NCBI GenBank assembly: GCA_031553775.1
Contig: JAVBLA010000064.1
Location: forward strand, 1 to 37,684
Direction of reading: 5' to 3'
Length of the DNA: 37,684 nt
DNA from: JAISFI01 sp031553775
Lineage (GTDB): Bacteria > Bacteroidota > Bacteroidia > Bacteroidales > Azobacteroidaceae
Every line of letters starts with the position of its first letter. Position 1 is the stretch's first letter. Below the pieces are notes generated by a model. It saw only the letters and a list, made by a program, of their open reading frames with translations, did no database searches and was not told where the DNA came from. Below, one piece after another: positions 6,514 through 16,516 of the stretch. The position numbers and the translations under genes were made by a program.

Positions 6514-9500
6514 ATGAAATCAGGCAATACACAAAAAAACACAAGGAGGATACTGCTAACAATATTCACCTTTTTATTGGCTTATAGCGGGATAAAAGCA
6601 CAGGTAGCCGGAATCGAACTAATCAGGCTAAGCAATCCTGTCGCTCCTAATTTTGTGGTTCCGGGAGGTGCTGCCGTCCCTTTCACATTGAAGATCAATA
6701 ATACTACGGCAACTACTTATAACGGGGCCAAACTGGAAGTAACCATTCCCTCAGATTGGAGTTACGACCGGGTAACCCTACCTTCTCCTCTTGCCGGATC
6801 AGTTACAAACACCGGTAATAAATATTATATCCCACTTGATATTCCGGCCAATTTGACAGATTTGACAGCTATTGCTGTAGAAATATACCTTACTCCGGCC
6901 TGTACTGCTTCGGCTTCCACTCCGAGAAAAGTGCTCTACAGGCTGTTGGACAATTCAGATAATTTACTGGCGGAACCCAAACCCCAGGATGTGCTGGATA
7001 TCGCTAACTTTGCTCCATCGGTCTGGACAATCACCGGCTCGGGACCAAGCTACCCCTATAATTTAGTTGATTTTACCAAGACTTGTTCGATTTCACAAAC
7101 AGCTAACGGATCATATATTGAAGGAGGAAAACTTCAGGTAAATATCTCCTGGCCATACACATTCACTATATCTAAACTGGAGGTAAAAACCGGGCCCCTA
7201 ACTACTGACTGGACAGATATTACCTCTTATAATCTTATTACCTCAGTGAAAGATACGTCTTATACTGTTGGTATAACAAATGCCGTACTGCAATTAATCG
7301 GCAATCATGACGGAAGATTGGACTACGGTGAAACATTGGAAATGCGGCCAACCATACAATCGACCACCTGTAAGTTTCCGTTCAATGTAAATATGGTATT
7401 CACGGGTAAAGACGGATGCAATACCTCCCACTCTTTTAATTCGCCTATAACCATCACCGATCCGACTGCAGCAGCAATAACCACAACAATGATCAGCTAT
7501 CCTACCGGAACAAATCCCAAAGGACTGATTCATTACAAATTAGAAAACAAGTCGTCCGGTAATATGCCATTGAATAACTTTACAGTAGCCTTTGGTGCAG
7601 GTCCGGCAAACAATGTAAGCATAACTTCTTTTACTCCTACCGATGAGAATTGGAATGTAATCGGATCTGCTTGCGCCATTTCCCGGCAAAGCCTTACCAC
7701 CACTTATATAGGTAAAGTGGATGTTGTGACGCTGGGGGATATTGCCGGAGTTGTTCAAAATGGCATTTTACAGGGAGGGAAAACCTATTATGCCAATGTA
7801 GAATTTGAATTAACTAATTTAGATAAAAATGTATGTCTTTCCGAAATTCCCGATCGTTATCTCTATATTGAAGGCATTAAAACCATCATTTGCAATGGGA
7901 CAACCACGAATCGTTTAACTTCAGGGGGACAAAATTTCAAAGCCATACGCTATACCAAACCTGTTGCGCAGTTAGAAAATAACAACCTGAAAGACGGAGA
8001 TGAAACCATTATGAAAATCCGTTGCCGGAACACCATAGCTGGCCCCAACCTTTTGTATAATGGAGTCAATCATAATTTTACTTTCACACTTCCGGCAAAC
8101 CTGTTGTATAATCCTGCTGTGGGCATCACCGATTCTTTGGGTGTGGCAATACCCGCCGGTCGGATTACTTATGAAGATGCAACGAATACACTGACCATAT
8201 CCGGGATTGATATTGATATACCTTATTTGGAATTTAATGTCGGAGTGAAAGCCAAATACATTACTCCAATGAAAGAAATAGATCAGAAATTAGTTACCGG
8301 ACACAGTATGGACTGGGGAGATGGTAATAACTACCGTTATTCCTGTTATGATGTATCTTGTAGCTATATTGTATCCGGGCTTTCGCCATCCTGTCCTACC
8401 ATCAAGTTCAGCAGTGTGGGCTTAGAGCGTATCAGCCTTGGGTTTAAATCGGAAACCGATCTAACCAAATACACGCTTCAGGAAGCCCGTGATGCAGGAG
8501 TCAACCTGCAAGCTGCAGGCCCTTATGATGATATTCGTTTTGACATGAACTTAGTTGTTCCCGGCGGAGCAAACCTTGTGTTAGAAGCCGGAGAAACTTT
8601 TTATGTTGCCATGAGTTATTATGCGGCCACTTCCTCCAATCCCTATTTTACGGCAGGAGGAACTCCGGCAACTATAGTTTCTGGAGGAAATACCTTCCAG
8701 ACAACTGTACTTCCTACATTTTCCGTGGGAACACAAGATCCGGAAACAAAGTATTACCTCCACACCGTAAGTTTAGATTTATCGGAGTATGTACACAATG
8801 GCACCATTTCTTTAGCCGATGGCAGCGCTTTCTCTGTTTCTTTCGTTCTTCGACTTACCGAAGCCGCTTGTCCCAATATCCCTGCTTACCTGATGGGAGC
8901 AAAATCCCTGGTGGGAATAAAAAGCGGAGGTTCGGAGAGAAGCGGATGCTGGAGATATTTTAATGATCTTTTACTCTTCGATTATAAACTGAAAGACATG
9001 AGAGGAATGTTATCCGTACAAAATAATCAAATACGAGATGACAACAGAAGTGCTTTCTTCCGGTTTAATCTGGATAATTCCAATAATGAATATATCAGTG
9101 ATGATGAGGTATTTGTGAATGAATTCCGTCCGGCCTTGTCTCTTCAGACGATAAATTCCAAAGATGCTATTGTTATTAAAAGTCATGGATTATATCCTTA
9201 TTCTTACTATGAACAGGGATTGCCTCAACTCGTAGCCGGAAATGAAATATCCAAAACATATTACACAGTGGAGCATCTGTCGGATGGGACTCGCCTGCTT
9301 TTAGATAATCAGGAAAGTGACCCTGTAAAAACAATTTATTCCGGGGAATATTATAACAAGTACAATGATGCATTTATGGTTGTATCCAAGTTTACATACG
9401 TGTGTTATGACTATTATGATAAACCATTAGATGCTTCCATCGGATATACAAACTATCCTACATCAGCCAGCCCGAAGAAAGAAACAACAACTTCTACTCT

Positions 9501-12500
9501 TTGCAAATTTACCGGAAGTGCCTCTGGCTTTGACTCCGGAATTTACTACACAAGCACTCCTTATTCTCAAACAATTCAAAAAGAAGAAGCCGAATGGACA
9601 TATTTTTTACAAAGGCAGATGCCTGAAAATAAAGTCATACCACATGTATGGTTTTCGGTCAAAACAATCCAAGGAAACCTGAAAGACCTCCATTTGTGGA
9701 TAGGAGATGACGTTAGCAAAATACAAGTAGATTCTGAAACCAATCCTTGGGTGACAGCCGGCGACGGATCGCTTTGGATCAAGGCTCCTGCAGGATGGTC
9801 TATAAGAGGAGGGCGCCATGGATATGCAACATTGAAAGCAAAACCGGCTGATTGCTCCGTAGATGTTATTAAATCTACTTTTTCCTGGGGTTACAGTTAT
9901 GTCGGATTTCCTCAGGGAGGACCTACCGGTAATATTGTAGATCAAGAAGGTGTTGATTATAAGATTCCGCCTTGTCTTACTTATTCTTCCGATATAAGTT
10001 TGACGAATCCCCACCCTACTCATGAAGCCTTGTTATATACCGATGCTTTAAATACCTACGATTTTTGTGATCCGATGATGTATGATGTGCAATTCAGCAA
10101 CAGTGGAGAGATGGAATTCAAGAACCTGAAGATTGAAGTAGAACTTCCCCGCATGGTAAACGGAGAAGAAGTGTTAGGCCTGGTAACTAATGATCCGGCT
10201 CATAAAATACAATATCGTATAGGTTTGGACGGATCTCCCTGGACTGATTTCATAGTTACTGCCGATAACGTCAAAAAAGAAACCCGCGGAGAAAAGCGAT
10301 ACTTAGCATTATACTTACCTTCCAATTTTGTTCTAAAAGGCTATAATACAGTAACAGGAGGAATTCGTCAGGATCTGATCCGGCTCCGCTTCGGGATGAA
10401 GCCCCTGTGTAATTACACCGACGGTAAAGCTTTATCGATGAATGCGCTTACAGGTAACTCTTGCGGTGGGTATGTTTCCCAACCGCTTACGTCTCCGGCC
10501 ATTGTGATCAAAGGTTTAAGTGAGGTATTACCAACTATTACCATTCCGGAGATCAATGGAAAAACAGCCGACGAAACAGTTATCATCCCATTAAAAAGCA
10601 TTTCCGAAGATGGAGCAATCACATTTACAGGCAAATACGCCTATTCAGGAGCCGCTTCTGCCAATATCGAAGCCATGATTGAAATTCCCGATCATCTGAG
10701 TTTAGATGCGGCCAACAGCTATCTGCGCAAAGAAGGCGCCGGCAGTAATATACCCTTTGTCCAGGATGCCGGCAATCCGAACCAGTTGATCGCCATGTTT
10801 GACAATGAAGCAGGGCCGCTGATTTATGATTTCAAGGTTGTATTGATTCCTGAGGCCGGAGCGATGGATTGTTCGGAAAAAGAAATCGACATTACCGCCC
10901 GTAGTAAGTTCGAGATGACTTGTACACCCGGAAACGGAGAAAACCCATACACCTGCCAGGTATATCGCAATATCACTTCCCGGACAGCCAAATTCCGAAT
11001 GGATAAAATAGAAGTTACTTTAGAAGATGTGGCTTTTGAGGAATACTATGATGCTGCCAACGGGCAGCAGGTAAAAGTAAGCGGTAAAGCCAAAAACAAC
11101 GGTGATACGGATCTATCCGACTTCATTCTGGAATTGTACTCGGGAGATACAAAGATCAAAGGAATAAGCATTCCATTAATTCCAGCAGGTGATACGGAAG
11201 AGTTTGAAATTATTTCGGCTGTTTCTGCCGCTCAAATCTGCGGAATAAAATTATCCGCACCTCGCAATGAAACTCAAAATACCTATATCTGTTCTCCCCT
11301 GACGGAAATTCCGGCTTCTATTCCTTATAGGCTGACAGGCACCTACCAGGTTTGTCAGGGCGATAATAATTCCGTCCAAATAGGAGATCCTGTAATTGAA
11401 GGATATAATTATACCTGGTTGATACCTGATGCTACCAGCCAGGCTACCTTAAAGTATATGAGTGAAGAGGCAGAAAATAACGGAATTAAATCTCCTGTGA
11501 AATTTGCATATAAAAGCGGAACCGAAGGTACATTGTCCGGCAGTAAACAGACACAGGGAGTCCGGTTGATTGTCAGACGGAACGCAGAGGGAACCTGTAA
11601 CTCGGAAGTTTCCCTGAATGTATATGTGGTTCCAGAGAAATCGACCTGGTTGGGAAGTATAAACGAAGATTGGAATAATACCGGCAACTGGTCCAACGGT
11701 ATTCCCGACAAATGTACGGATGTGTTGATTCCCGACGGTAAAAATGTGTATCCCATATTGAGAAACGCTTCCACAGAAAGCAATTACCTGCAACCCGCTT
11801 GTGCAAAAATTACTTTTGAACACGGAGGCGAAGTGGCTAAACCCTTCTGGCTGGATTACGACGAAGCGGAAGTCCGCCTGAATCTGGCTAAGAACCAATG
11901 GTATATGCTATCTGCCCCGTTAAGGGATATGTATTCCGGCGACTATTTTGATAAAAGTTCCGATCCAATGCACACCAGCCGTCCGAAGGTATTTATGCAA
12001 CAATATCAAACGGTCAATCCTGAAGACGCAAATTTGACTCCGGCGACTTTGGCCGGAAATTGGTCGAATCCATTTAATACGGCTGATGTAAGATTAGAAG
12101 CCGGATCTGGATTTGTAGCCGGAATCAACCTCGATGAAGGCAACGGATCGTTTGTATTCCCTTCTAAACACAGCAGTAATGGCAATTATCAGAACAGCAC
12201 GGCTTATCAGAATGGAGAAACTATTTTACAATACCCGTACTTCAGTTCGGACGGTATCAGCCATAGTGGAATATGGACCGGTTGGGGAAATATCCGGAGG
12301 GATCATGCCGCACGCTTCATCTACGAAGAAAAAGCCACTGAGGTATCGCGCACTGCCGAAGGGAAATGGTATCCGGAATACACCACCTACAATTCTGCTT
12401 TCGGATTACCGGTGAATGGTACCAATACAAATTACAATACCTTTATTGTAGGAAATCCTTTCATGTCTCACCTGGACTTTTCCACTTTCCGGGCAACTTT

Positions 12501-13407
12501 AGGAAACGATCTCCTGATCAAAAACAAATACTACCTCTGGAACAATGCCGGCGGAAGTTTTGATGCCTTCAACGAAGAAGTCAGCACATTCGATTCCGAC
12601 AATAACCGGTATATTGCTCCCATGCAGTCGTTCGTCCTGGAAAAAGCCGTGGCCGGAGCTTCTGTCAATCAGTTAAAGTTCAATGCCGCTATGTCGGTTA
12701 CATTGCCCAAGCAAAAGTTAAGGAATAATAGAATTCTAAAAGGAATCAATGTGGAAGTCAGACGGAATAATCAACGAAACAGTGCCGTTACTTTAATATA
12801 CAATCCTGAAGCATCTAATTCTTACGATGAAAACAAGGATGCATATACGCTGTTCAACACTAAAGAGCAAAAGCCAGCCATCATTTATGCGCTGACCGAC
12901 AAAAAAGCGACTTCCATACATACCGATAACTTCACACAGCCGATAGAACTCGGTGTCCGCACCTCAGAAAAAGGATTTCTGACTTTCAGTATCAAAGGGG
13001 TCGAATCGCTGGGAGAAGATAAGAAACTGCTACTCGAAGACCGGTATATGAATATTTTCCATCATTTGAATAAAGAGCCTGAGTATTTATTCAGTAATGC
13101 GACAGGAAATATAGAGGGCAGATTCTTTCTGCACTTAGTTTCAGAATCGCAAACGAACATAGAAGAACCAACAGAAGCAGTGATAATCCGGATATATGCG
13201 TACAAAGAATTGGTATACATTTCATCTTCAGCTTCCGATCTGATAAGAAGTGTGGAAATCTCCGATATACAAGGACGAAGTCTGATTAAAGAATATGGTA
13301 TCGACAGTGATAAAATCAGCTACCCGGTACCTGCCGGGCAACGGTTTATTGTAGTCAAAGTACTTACAGGAAAAACCTGCCGGATTGAAAAGATAGTGAA
13401 CCGATAA
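6514..13407 (+). CDS. Giant secreted surface protein with T9SS-like C-terminal domain
   Basis: A 2297-aa protein. It has a signal peptide (about 1-30, cleavage near IKA/QVAG), then a long series of beta-rich, Ig/DUF11-like modules of about 100-150 residues with many Asn, Thr and Gly residues, a WLGSINEDWNNTGNWSNG stretch near residue 1713 of the type found in autotransporter-like and T9SS cargo proteins, and a final about 80 residues resembling a type IX secretion type A domain (VEISDIQGRSLIKEYGI, then VPAGQRFIVVKVLTG and a basic end). The usual NPA start of that domain is absent (IRIYAYKELVYI instead). It is probably displayed on the cell surface as an adhesin or S-layer-like protein. It is the second gene of the operon predicted to be controlled by the invertible segment, and ends at a strong terminator. 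The exact ligand is unknown. Confidence 0.8.
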   Translation: MKSGNTQKNTRRILLTIFTFLLAYSGIKAQVAGIELIRLSNPVAPNFVVPGGAAVPFTLKINNTTATTYNGAKLEVTIPSDWSYDRVTLPSPLAGSVTNTGNKYYIPLDIPANLTDLTAIAVEIYLTPACTASASTPRKVLYRLLDNSDNLLAEPKPQDVLDIANFAPSVWTITGSGPSYPYNLVDFTKTCSISQTANGSYIEGGKLQVNISWPYTFTISKLEVKTGPLTTDWTDITSYNLITSVKDTSYTVGITNAVLQLIGNHDGRLDYGETLEMRPTIQSTTCKFPFNVNMVFTGKDGCNTSHSFNSPITITDPTAAAITTTMISYPTGTNPKGLIHYKLENKSSGNMPLNNFTVAFGAGPANNVSITSFTPTDENWNVIGSACAISRQSLTTTYIGKVDVVTLGDIAGVVQNGILQGGKTYYANVEFELTNLDKNVCLSEIPDRYLYIEGIKTIICNGTTTNRLTSGGQNFKAIRYTKPVAQLENNNLKDGDETIMKIRCRNTIAGPNLLYNGVNHNFTFTLPANLLYNPAVGITDSLGVAIPAGRITYEDATNTLTISGIDIDIPYLEFNVGVKAKYITPMKEIDQKLVTGHSMDWGDGNNYRYSCYDVSCSYIVSGLSPSCPTIKFSSVGLERISLGFKSETDLTKYTLQEARDAGVNLQAAGPYDDIRFDMNLVVPGGANLVLEAGETFYVAMSYYAATSSNPYFTAGGTPATIVSGGNTFQTTVLPTFSVGTQDPETKYYLHTVSLDLSEYVHNGTISLADGSAFSVSFVLRLTEAACPNIPAYLMGAKSLVGIKSGGSERSGCWRYFNDLLLFDYKLKDMRGMLSVQNNQIRDDNRSAFFRFNLDNSNNEYISDDEVFVNEFRPALSLQTINSKDAIVIKSHGLYPYSYYEQGLPQLVAGNEISKTYYTVEHLSDGTRLLLDNQESDPVKTIYSGEYYNKYNDAFMVVSKFTYVCYDYYDKPLDASIGYTNYPTSASPKKETTTSTLCKFTGSASGFDSGIYYTSTPYSQTIQKEEAEWTYFLQRQMPENKVIPHVWFSVKTIQGNLKDLHLWIGDDVSKIQVDSETNPWVTAGDGSLWIKAPAGWSIRGGRHGYATLKAKPADCSVDVIKSTFSWGYSYVGFPQGGPTGNIVDQEGVDYKIPPCLTYSSDISLTNPHPTHEALLYTDALNTYDFCDPMMYDVQFSNSGEMEFKNLKIEVELPRMVNGEEVLGLVTNDPAHKIQYRIGLDGSPWTDFIVTADNVKKETRGEKRYLALYLPSNFVLKGYNTVTGGIRQDLIRLRFGMKPLCNYTDGKALSMNALTGNSCGGYVSQPLTSPAIVIKGLSEVLPTITIPEINGKTADETVIIPLKSISEDGAITFTGKYAYSGAASANIEAMIEIPDHLSLDAANSYLRKEGAGSNIPFVQDAGNPNQLIAMFDNEAGPLIYDFKVVLIPEAGAMDCSEKEIDITARSKFEMTCTPGNGENPYTCQVYRNITSRTAKFRMDKIEVTLEDVAFEEYYDAANGQQVKVSGKAKNNGDTDLSDFILELYSGDTKIKGISIPLIPAGDTEEFEIISAVSAAQICGIKLSAPRNETQNTYICSPLTEIPASIPYRLTGTYQVCQGDNNSVQIGDPVIEGYNYTWLIPDATSQATLKYMSEEAENNGIKSPVKFAYKSGTEGTLSGSKQTQGVRLIVRRNAEGTCNSEVSLNVYVVPEKSTWLGSINEDWNNTGNWSNGIPDKCTDVLIPDGKNVYPILRNASTESNYLQPACAKITFEHGGEVAKPFWLDYDEAEVRLNLAKNQWYMLSAPLRDMYSGDYFDKSSDPMHTSRPKVFMQQYQTVNPEDANLTPATLAGNWSNPFNTADVRLEAGSGFVAGINLDEGNGSFVFPSKHSSNGNYQNSTAYQNGETILQYPYFSSDGISHSGIWTGWGNIRRDHAARFIYEEKATEVSRTAEGKWYPEYTTYNSAFGLPVNGTNTNYNTFIVGNPFMSHLDFSTFRATLGNDLLIKNKYYLWNNAGGSFDAFNEEVSTFDSDNNRYIAPMQSFVLEKAVAGASVNQLKFNAAMSVTLPKQKLRNNRILKGINVEVRRNNQRNSAVTLIYNPEASNSYDENKDAYTLFNTKEQKPAIIYALTDKKATSIHTDNFTQPIELGVRTSEKGFLTFSIKGVESLGEDKKLLLEDRYMNIFHHLNKEPEYLFSNATGNIEGRFFLHLVSESQTNIEEPTEAVIIRIYAYKELVYISSSASDLIRSVEISDIQGRSLIKEYGIDSDKISYPVPAGQRFIVVKVLTGKTCRIEKIVNR

Positions 13408-13430
13408 AACTTCAAAATTCCAGAACAGAC

Positions 13431-13480
13431 AAAGTGCCTGCCATACACGAATATGTACAGGCACTTTTTTTATTATTTTT
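13431..13480 (+). terminator. Rho-independent terminator of the surface operon
   Basis: A 10-bp perfect stem, AAAGTGCCTG (13431-13440) with CAGGCACTTT (13458-13467), has a 17-nt loop and is followed by a long T-rich run. It starts 24 nt after the stop of the giant gene. Confidence 0.85.
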
Positions 13481-13512
13481 TTTGCCCCGCACAAATTTCT
13501 ACACTACCTTTG
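13481..13512 (+). promoter_or_regulatory. Promoter of the aminotransferase gene
   Basis: TTTG (13481-13484), 20 nt, TACCTTTG (13505-13512): both Bacteroidales promoter boxes match exactly. The ATG at 13530 is 18 nt downstream. Confidence 0.75.
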
Positions 13513-13529
13513 TACAAATTTATTTTTCA

Positions 13530-14729
13530 ATGCCGAAAATATCAGTACGCGGACAGGAAATGCCCGCATCACCTATTCGCAAATTAGTTCCTCTCAGCGA
13601 TTCCGCCAAATCCAGAGGTTTGAAAGTATATCACCTGAATATCGGCCAGCCTGATGTTCCTACTCCGCAAGTAGCTATCGATGCGATCCGGAATATCGAC
13701 CGGAGTGTATTGGAGTATAGTCCCAGCGACGGTTATAGGAGTTACCGGGAAAAATTAGTAGCATATTATGCCAAATACAACATCAACCTGGGCCCGGATG
13801 ATATCACCATCACTACCGGTGGGTCGGAAGCCGTGCTTTATGCATTTCTGGCCTGTCTCAATCCTGGTGATGAAATTATCGTTCCCGAACCGGCTTATGC
13901 CAACTATATTTCGTTTGCGATTTCGGCAGGTGCGGTGATCCGGCCGGTTACTTCTTCTATCGAAAGCGGATTTGCATTACCTAAAATAGAAGAATTTGAA
14001 AAACTGATCAATGAGCGCACCAAAGCCATCATGATCTGTAACCCGAACAATCCGACCGGTTATTTATACACGAGGGCGGAAATGAATCAGATCAGGCACT
14101 TAGTGGAAAAATACGACTTATACCTGTTTTCGGATGAAGTTTACAGGGAATTCATCTATACCGGTTCTCCCTACATTTCAGCCTGTCACTTAGTCGGTAT
14201 TGAAAACAATGTTGTACTGATCGATTCTGTGTCCAAAAGATACAGCGAATGTGGTATCCGGATTGGCGCCCTGATTACCAAAAATAAAGAATTACGTAAA
14301 ACGGTAATGAAACTATGCCAGGCGCGCCTGAGTCCCCCGTTGATCGGGCAAATTGCCGCCGAAGCCTCTCTCAGTGCCCCGGAAGAGTATTTCCGCGACG
14401 TGTATGAAGAGTATGTAGAACGTCGCAATTTCCTGGTAGACAGCCTGAATAAAATTCCTGGAGTCTATACTCCCATTCCCATGGGAGCTTTCTATACCGT
14501 AGCCAGTCTCCCGGTAGAAGACGCCGACGAATTCTGTGCCTGGTGCCTCTCCGATTTCGAATACGAAGGACAAACCATTTTCATGGCCCCCGCTTCCGGA
14601 TTTTATATCACTCCGGGCAAAGGCAAAAACGAAGTACGCATCGCATATGTACTTAAAAAAGAAGATCTTGCCAATGCTATGATTGTGCTTGAGAAAGCTC
14701 TGGAAGAATACAATAAAGTTATGAGTTAA
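13530..14729 (+). CDS. Class I/II pyridoxal-phosphate aminotransferase (AspC-like)
   Basis: A 399-aa fold-type I aminotransferase. It has the NPNNPTG loop (171-177), the cofactor-binding Asp202 in SDEVYREF, the Schiff-base Lys236 in SVSKRYSECGIRIG and the phosphate-contacting Arg that follows. It lies in the aspartate/aromatic aminotransferase group and probably moves an amino group between an amino acid and 2-oxoglutarate in the cytosol; the precise substrate cannot be read from the sequence. The ATG at 13530 is supported by the promoter at 13481-13512, which lies inside the longer open frame. The gene stands alone between the surface-operon terminator and a permease gene; the AATTCTT repeats between them may be regulatory or neutral. 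Confidence 0.88.
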   Translation: MPKISVRGQEMPASPIRKLVPLSDSAKSRGLKVYHLNIGQPDVPTPQVAIDAIRNIDRSVLEYSPSDGYRSYREKLVAYYAKYNINLGPDDITITTGGSEAVLYAFLACLNPGDEIIVPEPAYANYISFAISAGAVIRPVTSSIESGFALPKIEEFEKLINERTKAIMICNPNNPTGYLYTRAEMNQIRHLVEKYDLYLFSDEVYREFIYTGSPYISACHLVGIENNVVLIDSVSKRYSECGIRIGALITKNKELRKTVMKLCQARLSPPLIGQIAAEASLSAPEEYFRDVYEEYVERRNFLVDSLNKIPGVYTPIPMGAFYTVASLPVEDADEFCAWCLSDFEYEGQTIFMAPASGFYITPGKGKNEVRIAYVLKKEDLANAMIVLEKALEEYNKVMS

Positions 14730-14801
14730 GAATTAAGAGTTAAAGGTTCCTGATTTTTGGAAAACCAGCTCTTAATTCTTAATTCTTAATTCTTAACTCA
14801 T
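14721..14801 (+). repeat. Heptamer repeat region with an imperfect inverted repeat
   Basis: The unit AATTCTT is repeated about 3.7 times at 14771-14796. The reverse complement of its end (ATGAGTTAAGAATTAAGAG at 14721-14739) lies at the aminotransferase stop, so the transcript could fold into a long hairpin between the two genes. Related heptamers occur at 20008-20026 and 34424-34450. Confidence 0.7.
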
Positions 14802-14805
14802 CGTC

Positions 14806-16047
14806 ATGTTAGAGTCATTCATCGCCAAACGTATCCGTTTCAATCAGGAGAAGGAGAAAAAAGTTTCTCCTCCTGCTATCCGCATTGCTATTATCGGGAT
14901 GGCTTTGGGATTGGTGATGATGATTTTATCTATGGTAATAGTAATAGGATTCAAAAAAGAAGTTGCCAATAAAGTCATCGGATTCGGTTCTCATATACAG
15001 GTAAGTAATTTCGACAGTAATTATTCCTACGAAACACATCCGATTGCTGTAAGCGATAGTCTTTTATCTGTCATTCGTGCAATTCCGGGAGTAGAACATG
15101 CCGCTTGCATCTCCACCAAACCCGGAATTATTAAAACCGATGATGATTACCAGGGAGTGGTACTCAAAGGAGTAGACCAGGATTATAACTGGAATTTTTT
15201 CAATAAACACCTTCAGGAAGGAACTGTCCTGAAGATAGATCCAGAGAATACTTCCACTGATATTATTATCTCCCGTTATCTGGCCGATAAACTGAACCTG
15301 AAGCTGGGAGATGCTTTCCTTACTTATTTTGTACAGGATGATGTCCGGGTACGGAAATTCAAAATAGCCGGTATTTACCGGACAGATTTCTCCGACTACG
15401 ACAAATTATTTGTATTCGCCGACATCAAACAGATCAGGCGCCTGAATCAATGGGACGACGATATGGTCAGCGGTATTGAAGTACTGACAAAAGACATCAA
15501 TCATCTGGATCAAACAACAGAAGCATTATACAGTTATATAGGTTACCGGCAAGACAGGCTGGGGAACACCTATTTTATCCGCACCATCAAAGATTTGAAT
15601 CCCATGATTTTTTCCTGGCTGGACTTGTTGGATATGAATGTGATGATTATCCTGATATTGATGTTAGCCGTTTCCGGATTCTGTATGATTTCCGGCTTAC
15701 TGATCATTATTCTGGAAAGAGTGAATATGATCGGTATCCTGAAAACGATGGGTGCGGATAACACGATGATCCGTAAAATTTTCCTTCGGGTATCATTGTT
15801 CCTTGTTCTCAAAGGACTGCTTTGGGGAAACCTCATAGCCATAACCATCTGTGTTCTGCAGAAAAAGTTCGGTTTTCTGAAATTAGACCCGGAATCGTAC
15901 TATCTTTCCACTGTACCTATCGACCTGAATGTATGGAATCTGGCACTGCTGAATATCTGTACATTGGTTGTTTCGATGCTGATGCTGGTGGGGCCTTCTT
16001 ATATTATAGCCAGGATATCGCCGGCTAAGACGATCCGGTTCGAATAA
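14806..16047 (+). CDS. ABC transporter permease, FtsX/LolE-type (LolC/E-like)
   Basis: A 413-aa inner-membrane protein with the MacB/LolCDE-type layout. There is one N-terminal helix (about residues 24-48), a large periplasmic domain (about 50-265) and three C-terminal helices forming the FtsX domain (about 270-405). Length and the start (AKRIRFNQEKEKKVSPPAIRIAIIGMALG) match the LolC/LolE family, which extracts lipoproteins from the inner membrane with the ATPase LolD. No LolD gene lies beside it, so the ATPase must be elsewhere and the assignment to Lol transport is by family only. The ATG at 14806 begins just after the heptamer repeats. Confidence 0.8.
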   Translation: MLESFIAKRIRFNQEKEKKVSPPAIRIAIIGMALGLVMMILSMVIVIGFKKEVANKVIGFGSHIQVSNFDSNYSYETHPIAVSDSLLSVIRAIPGVEHAACISTKPGIIKTDDDYQGVVLKGVDQDYNWNFFNKHLQEGTVLKIDPENTSTDIIISRYLADKLNLKLGDAFLTYFVQDDVRVRKFKIAGIYRTDFSDYDKLFVFADIKQIRRLNQWDDDMVSGIEVLTKDINHLDQTTEALYSYIGYRQDRLGNTYFIRTIKDLNPMIFSWLDLLDMNVMIILILMLAVSGFCMISGLLIIILERVNMIGILKTMGADNTMIRKIFLRVSLFLVLKGLLWGNLIAITICVLQKKFGFLKLDPESYYLSTVPIDLNVWNLALLNICTLVVSMLMLVGPSYIIARISPAKTIRFE

Positions 16048-16050
16048 ATT

Positions 16051-16326
16051 TCAATCATGAACAGTCAGGTGATTGTTCATGATATTTTCCACATAATTGT
16101 ATGGGCATTTCTCTTATATCCTATGTGCAAATTCTCCATAAAAAGAATGAGAACTATACCTGCATTTCAAATGTTTTGACTTTTGATTCAATTTTTCACA
16201 TTCTGCAAAAATATCATCCACATATAGTTTGGCATGTGATTTGGATAGAGGATGTTTTGACCAGACAAGAAGACCGTAAAAAATAGAGTTTAAGGTTTCG
16301 ATCGCTTTCAAATCATAATATACCAT
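16051..16326 (-). pseudogene. Decayed RelE/ParE-like toxin
   Basis: Reading left from ATG 16326 the protein begins MVYYDLKAIETLNSIFYG and continues in the style of a ParE/RelE-superfamily toxin (SHAKLYVDDIFAECEKLNQKS), then stops after about 70 residues at AHRI. The same frame then continues to 16051 with YNYVENIMNNHLTVHD, which resembles the usual C-terminal strand and end of these toxins. I read this as an internal deletion plus an in-frame stop. It overlaps the small gene upstream (ATGGTATATTATGA), the normal toxin-antitoxin arrangement. The family call is from pattern only; a short intact protein is the alternative. Confidence 0.5.
16055..16082. other. Inverted repeat downstream of the permease
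   Basis: TCATGAACA (16055-16063) and TGTTCATGA (16074-16082) form a 9-bp stem with a 10-nt loop, 7 nt past the permease stop. There is no T-run, so it is not a clear terminator; it may protect the 3' end of the mRNA. Confidence 0.45.
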
Positions 16327-16486
16327 GAGCATCACAGGTTTTGTCTATAAATTCATGGCAATGCTGTTTTGCCTCTTCAAAAGTTATATAAACTTTTTTT
16401 TGAGTCCTTTCCGGCTTGGCTCCCTCTTTTTGATCAGGAATTTGCCAAACAGGTTTTTCTGTTTTTTTCTTTTTAATAGTCTGCAT
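16313..16486 (-). CDS. Small antitoxin-like protein
   Basis: A 57-aa basic protein (MQTIKKKKTEKPVWQIPDQK at the start, ITFEEAKQHCHEFIDKTCDA near the end). It overlaps the decayed toxin gene, whose start lies inside its last codons. I chose the ATG at 16486 rather than 16519 because the only promoter box, TACCTTTG (minus, 16524-16517), would put the transcript start downstream of 16519. The short, charged make-up and tight overlap suggest an antitoxin. The N-terminal region is low complexity and the family is not firmly recognised. Confidence 0.5.
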   Translation of the reverse strand: MQTIKKKKTEKPVWQIPDQKEGAKPERTQKKVYITFEEAKQHCHEFIDKTCDAHGIL

Positions 16487-16516
16487 AATATATTTGGTTT
16501 CAGTTACTAAGTTTTG

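Noticed and set aside
9607..10023. Open frames of 70-150 aa on the minus strand inside the giant surface gene (for example 9607-10023 and 11449-11898)
   Set aside because: They lie wholly within a clear coding frame, show biased low-complexity composition and have no family resemblance; they are shadow frames.
16325..16510. Plus-strand open frames of about 60 aa at 16101-16286 and 16325-16510
   Set aside because: They are antisense to the toxin-antitoxin relic, contain Phe-rich runs and lack any recognised family.
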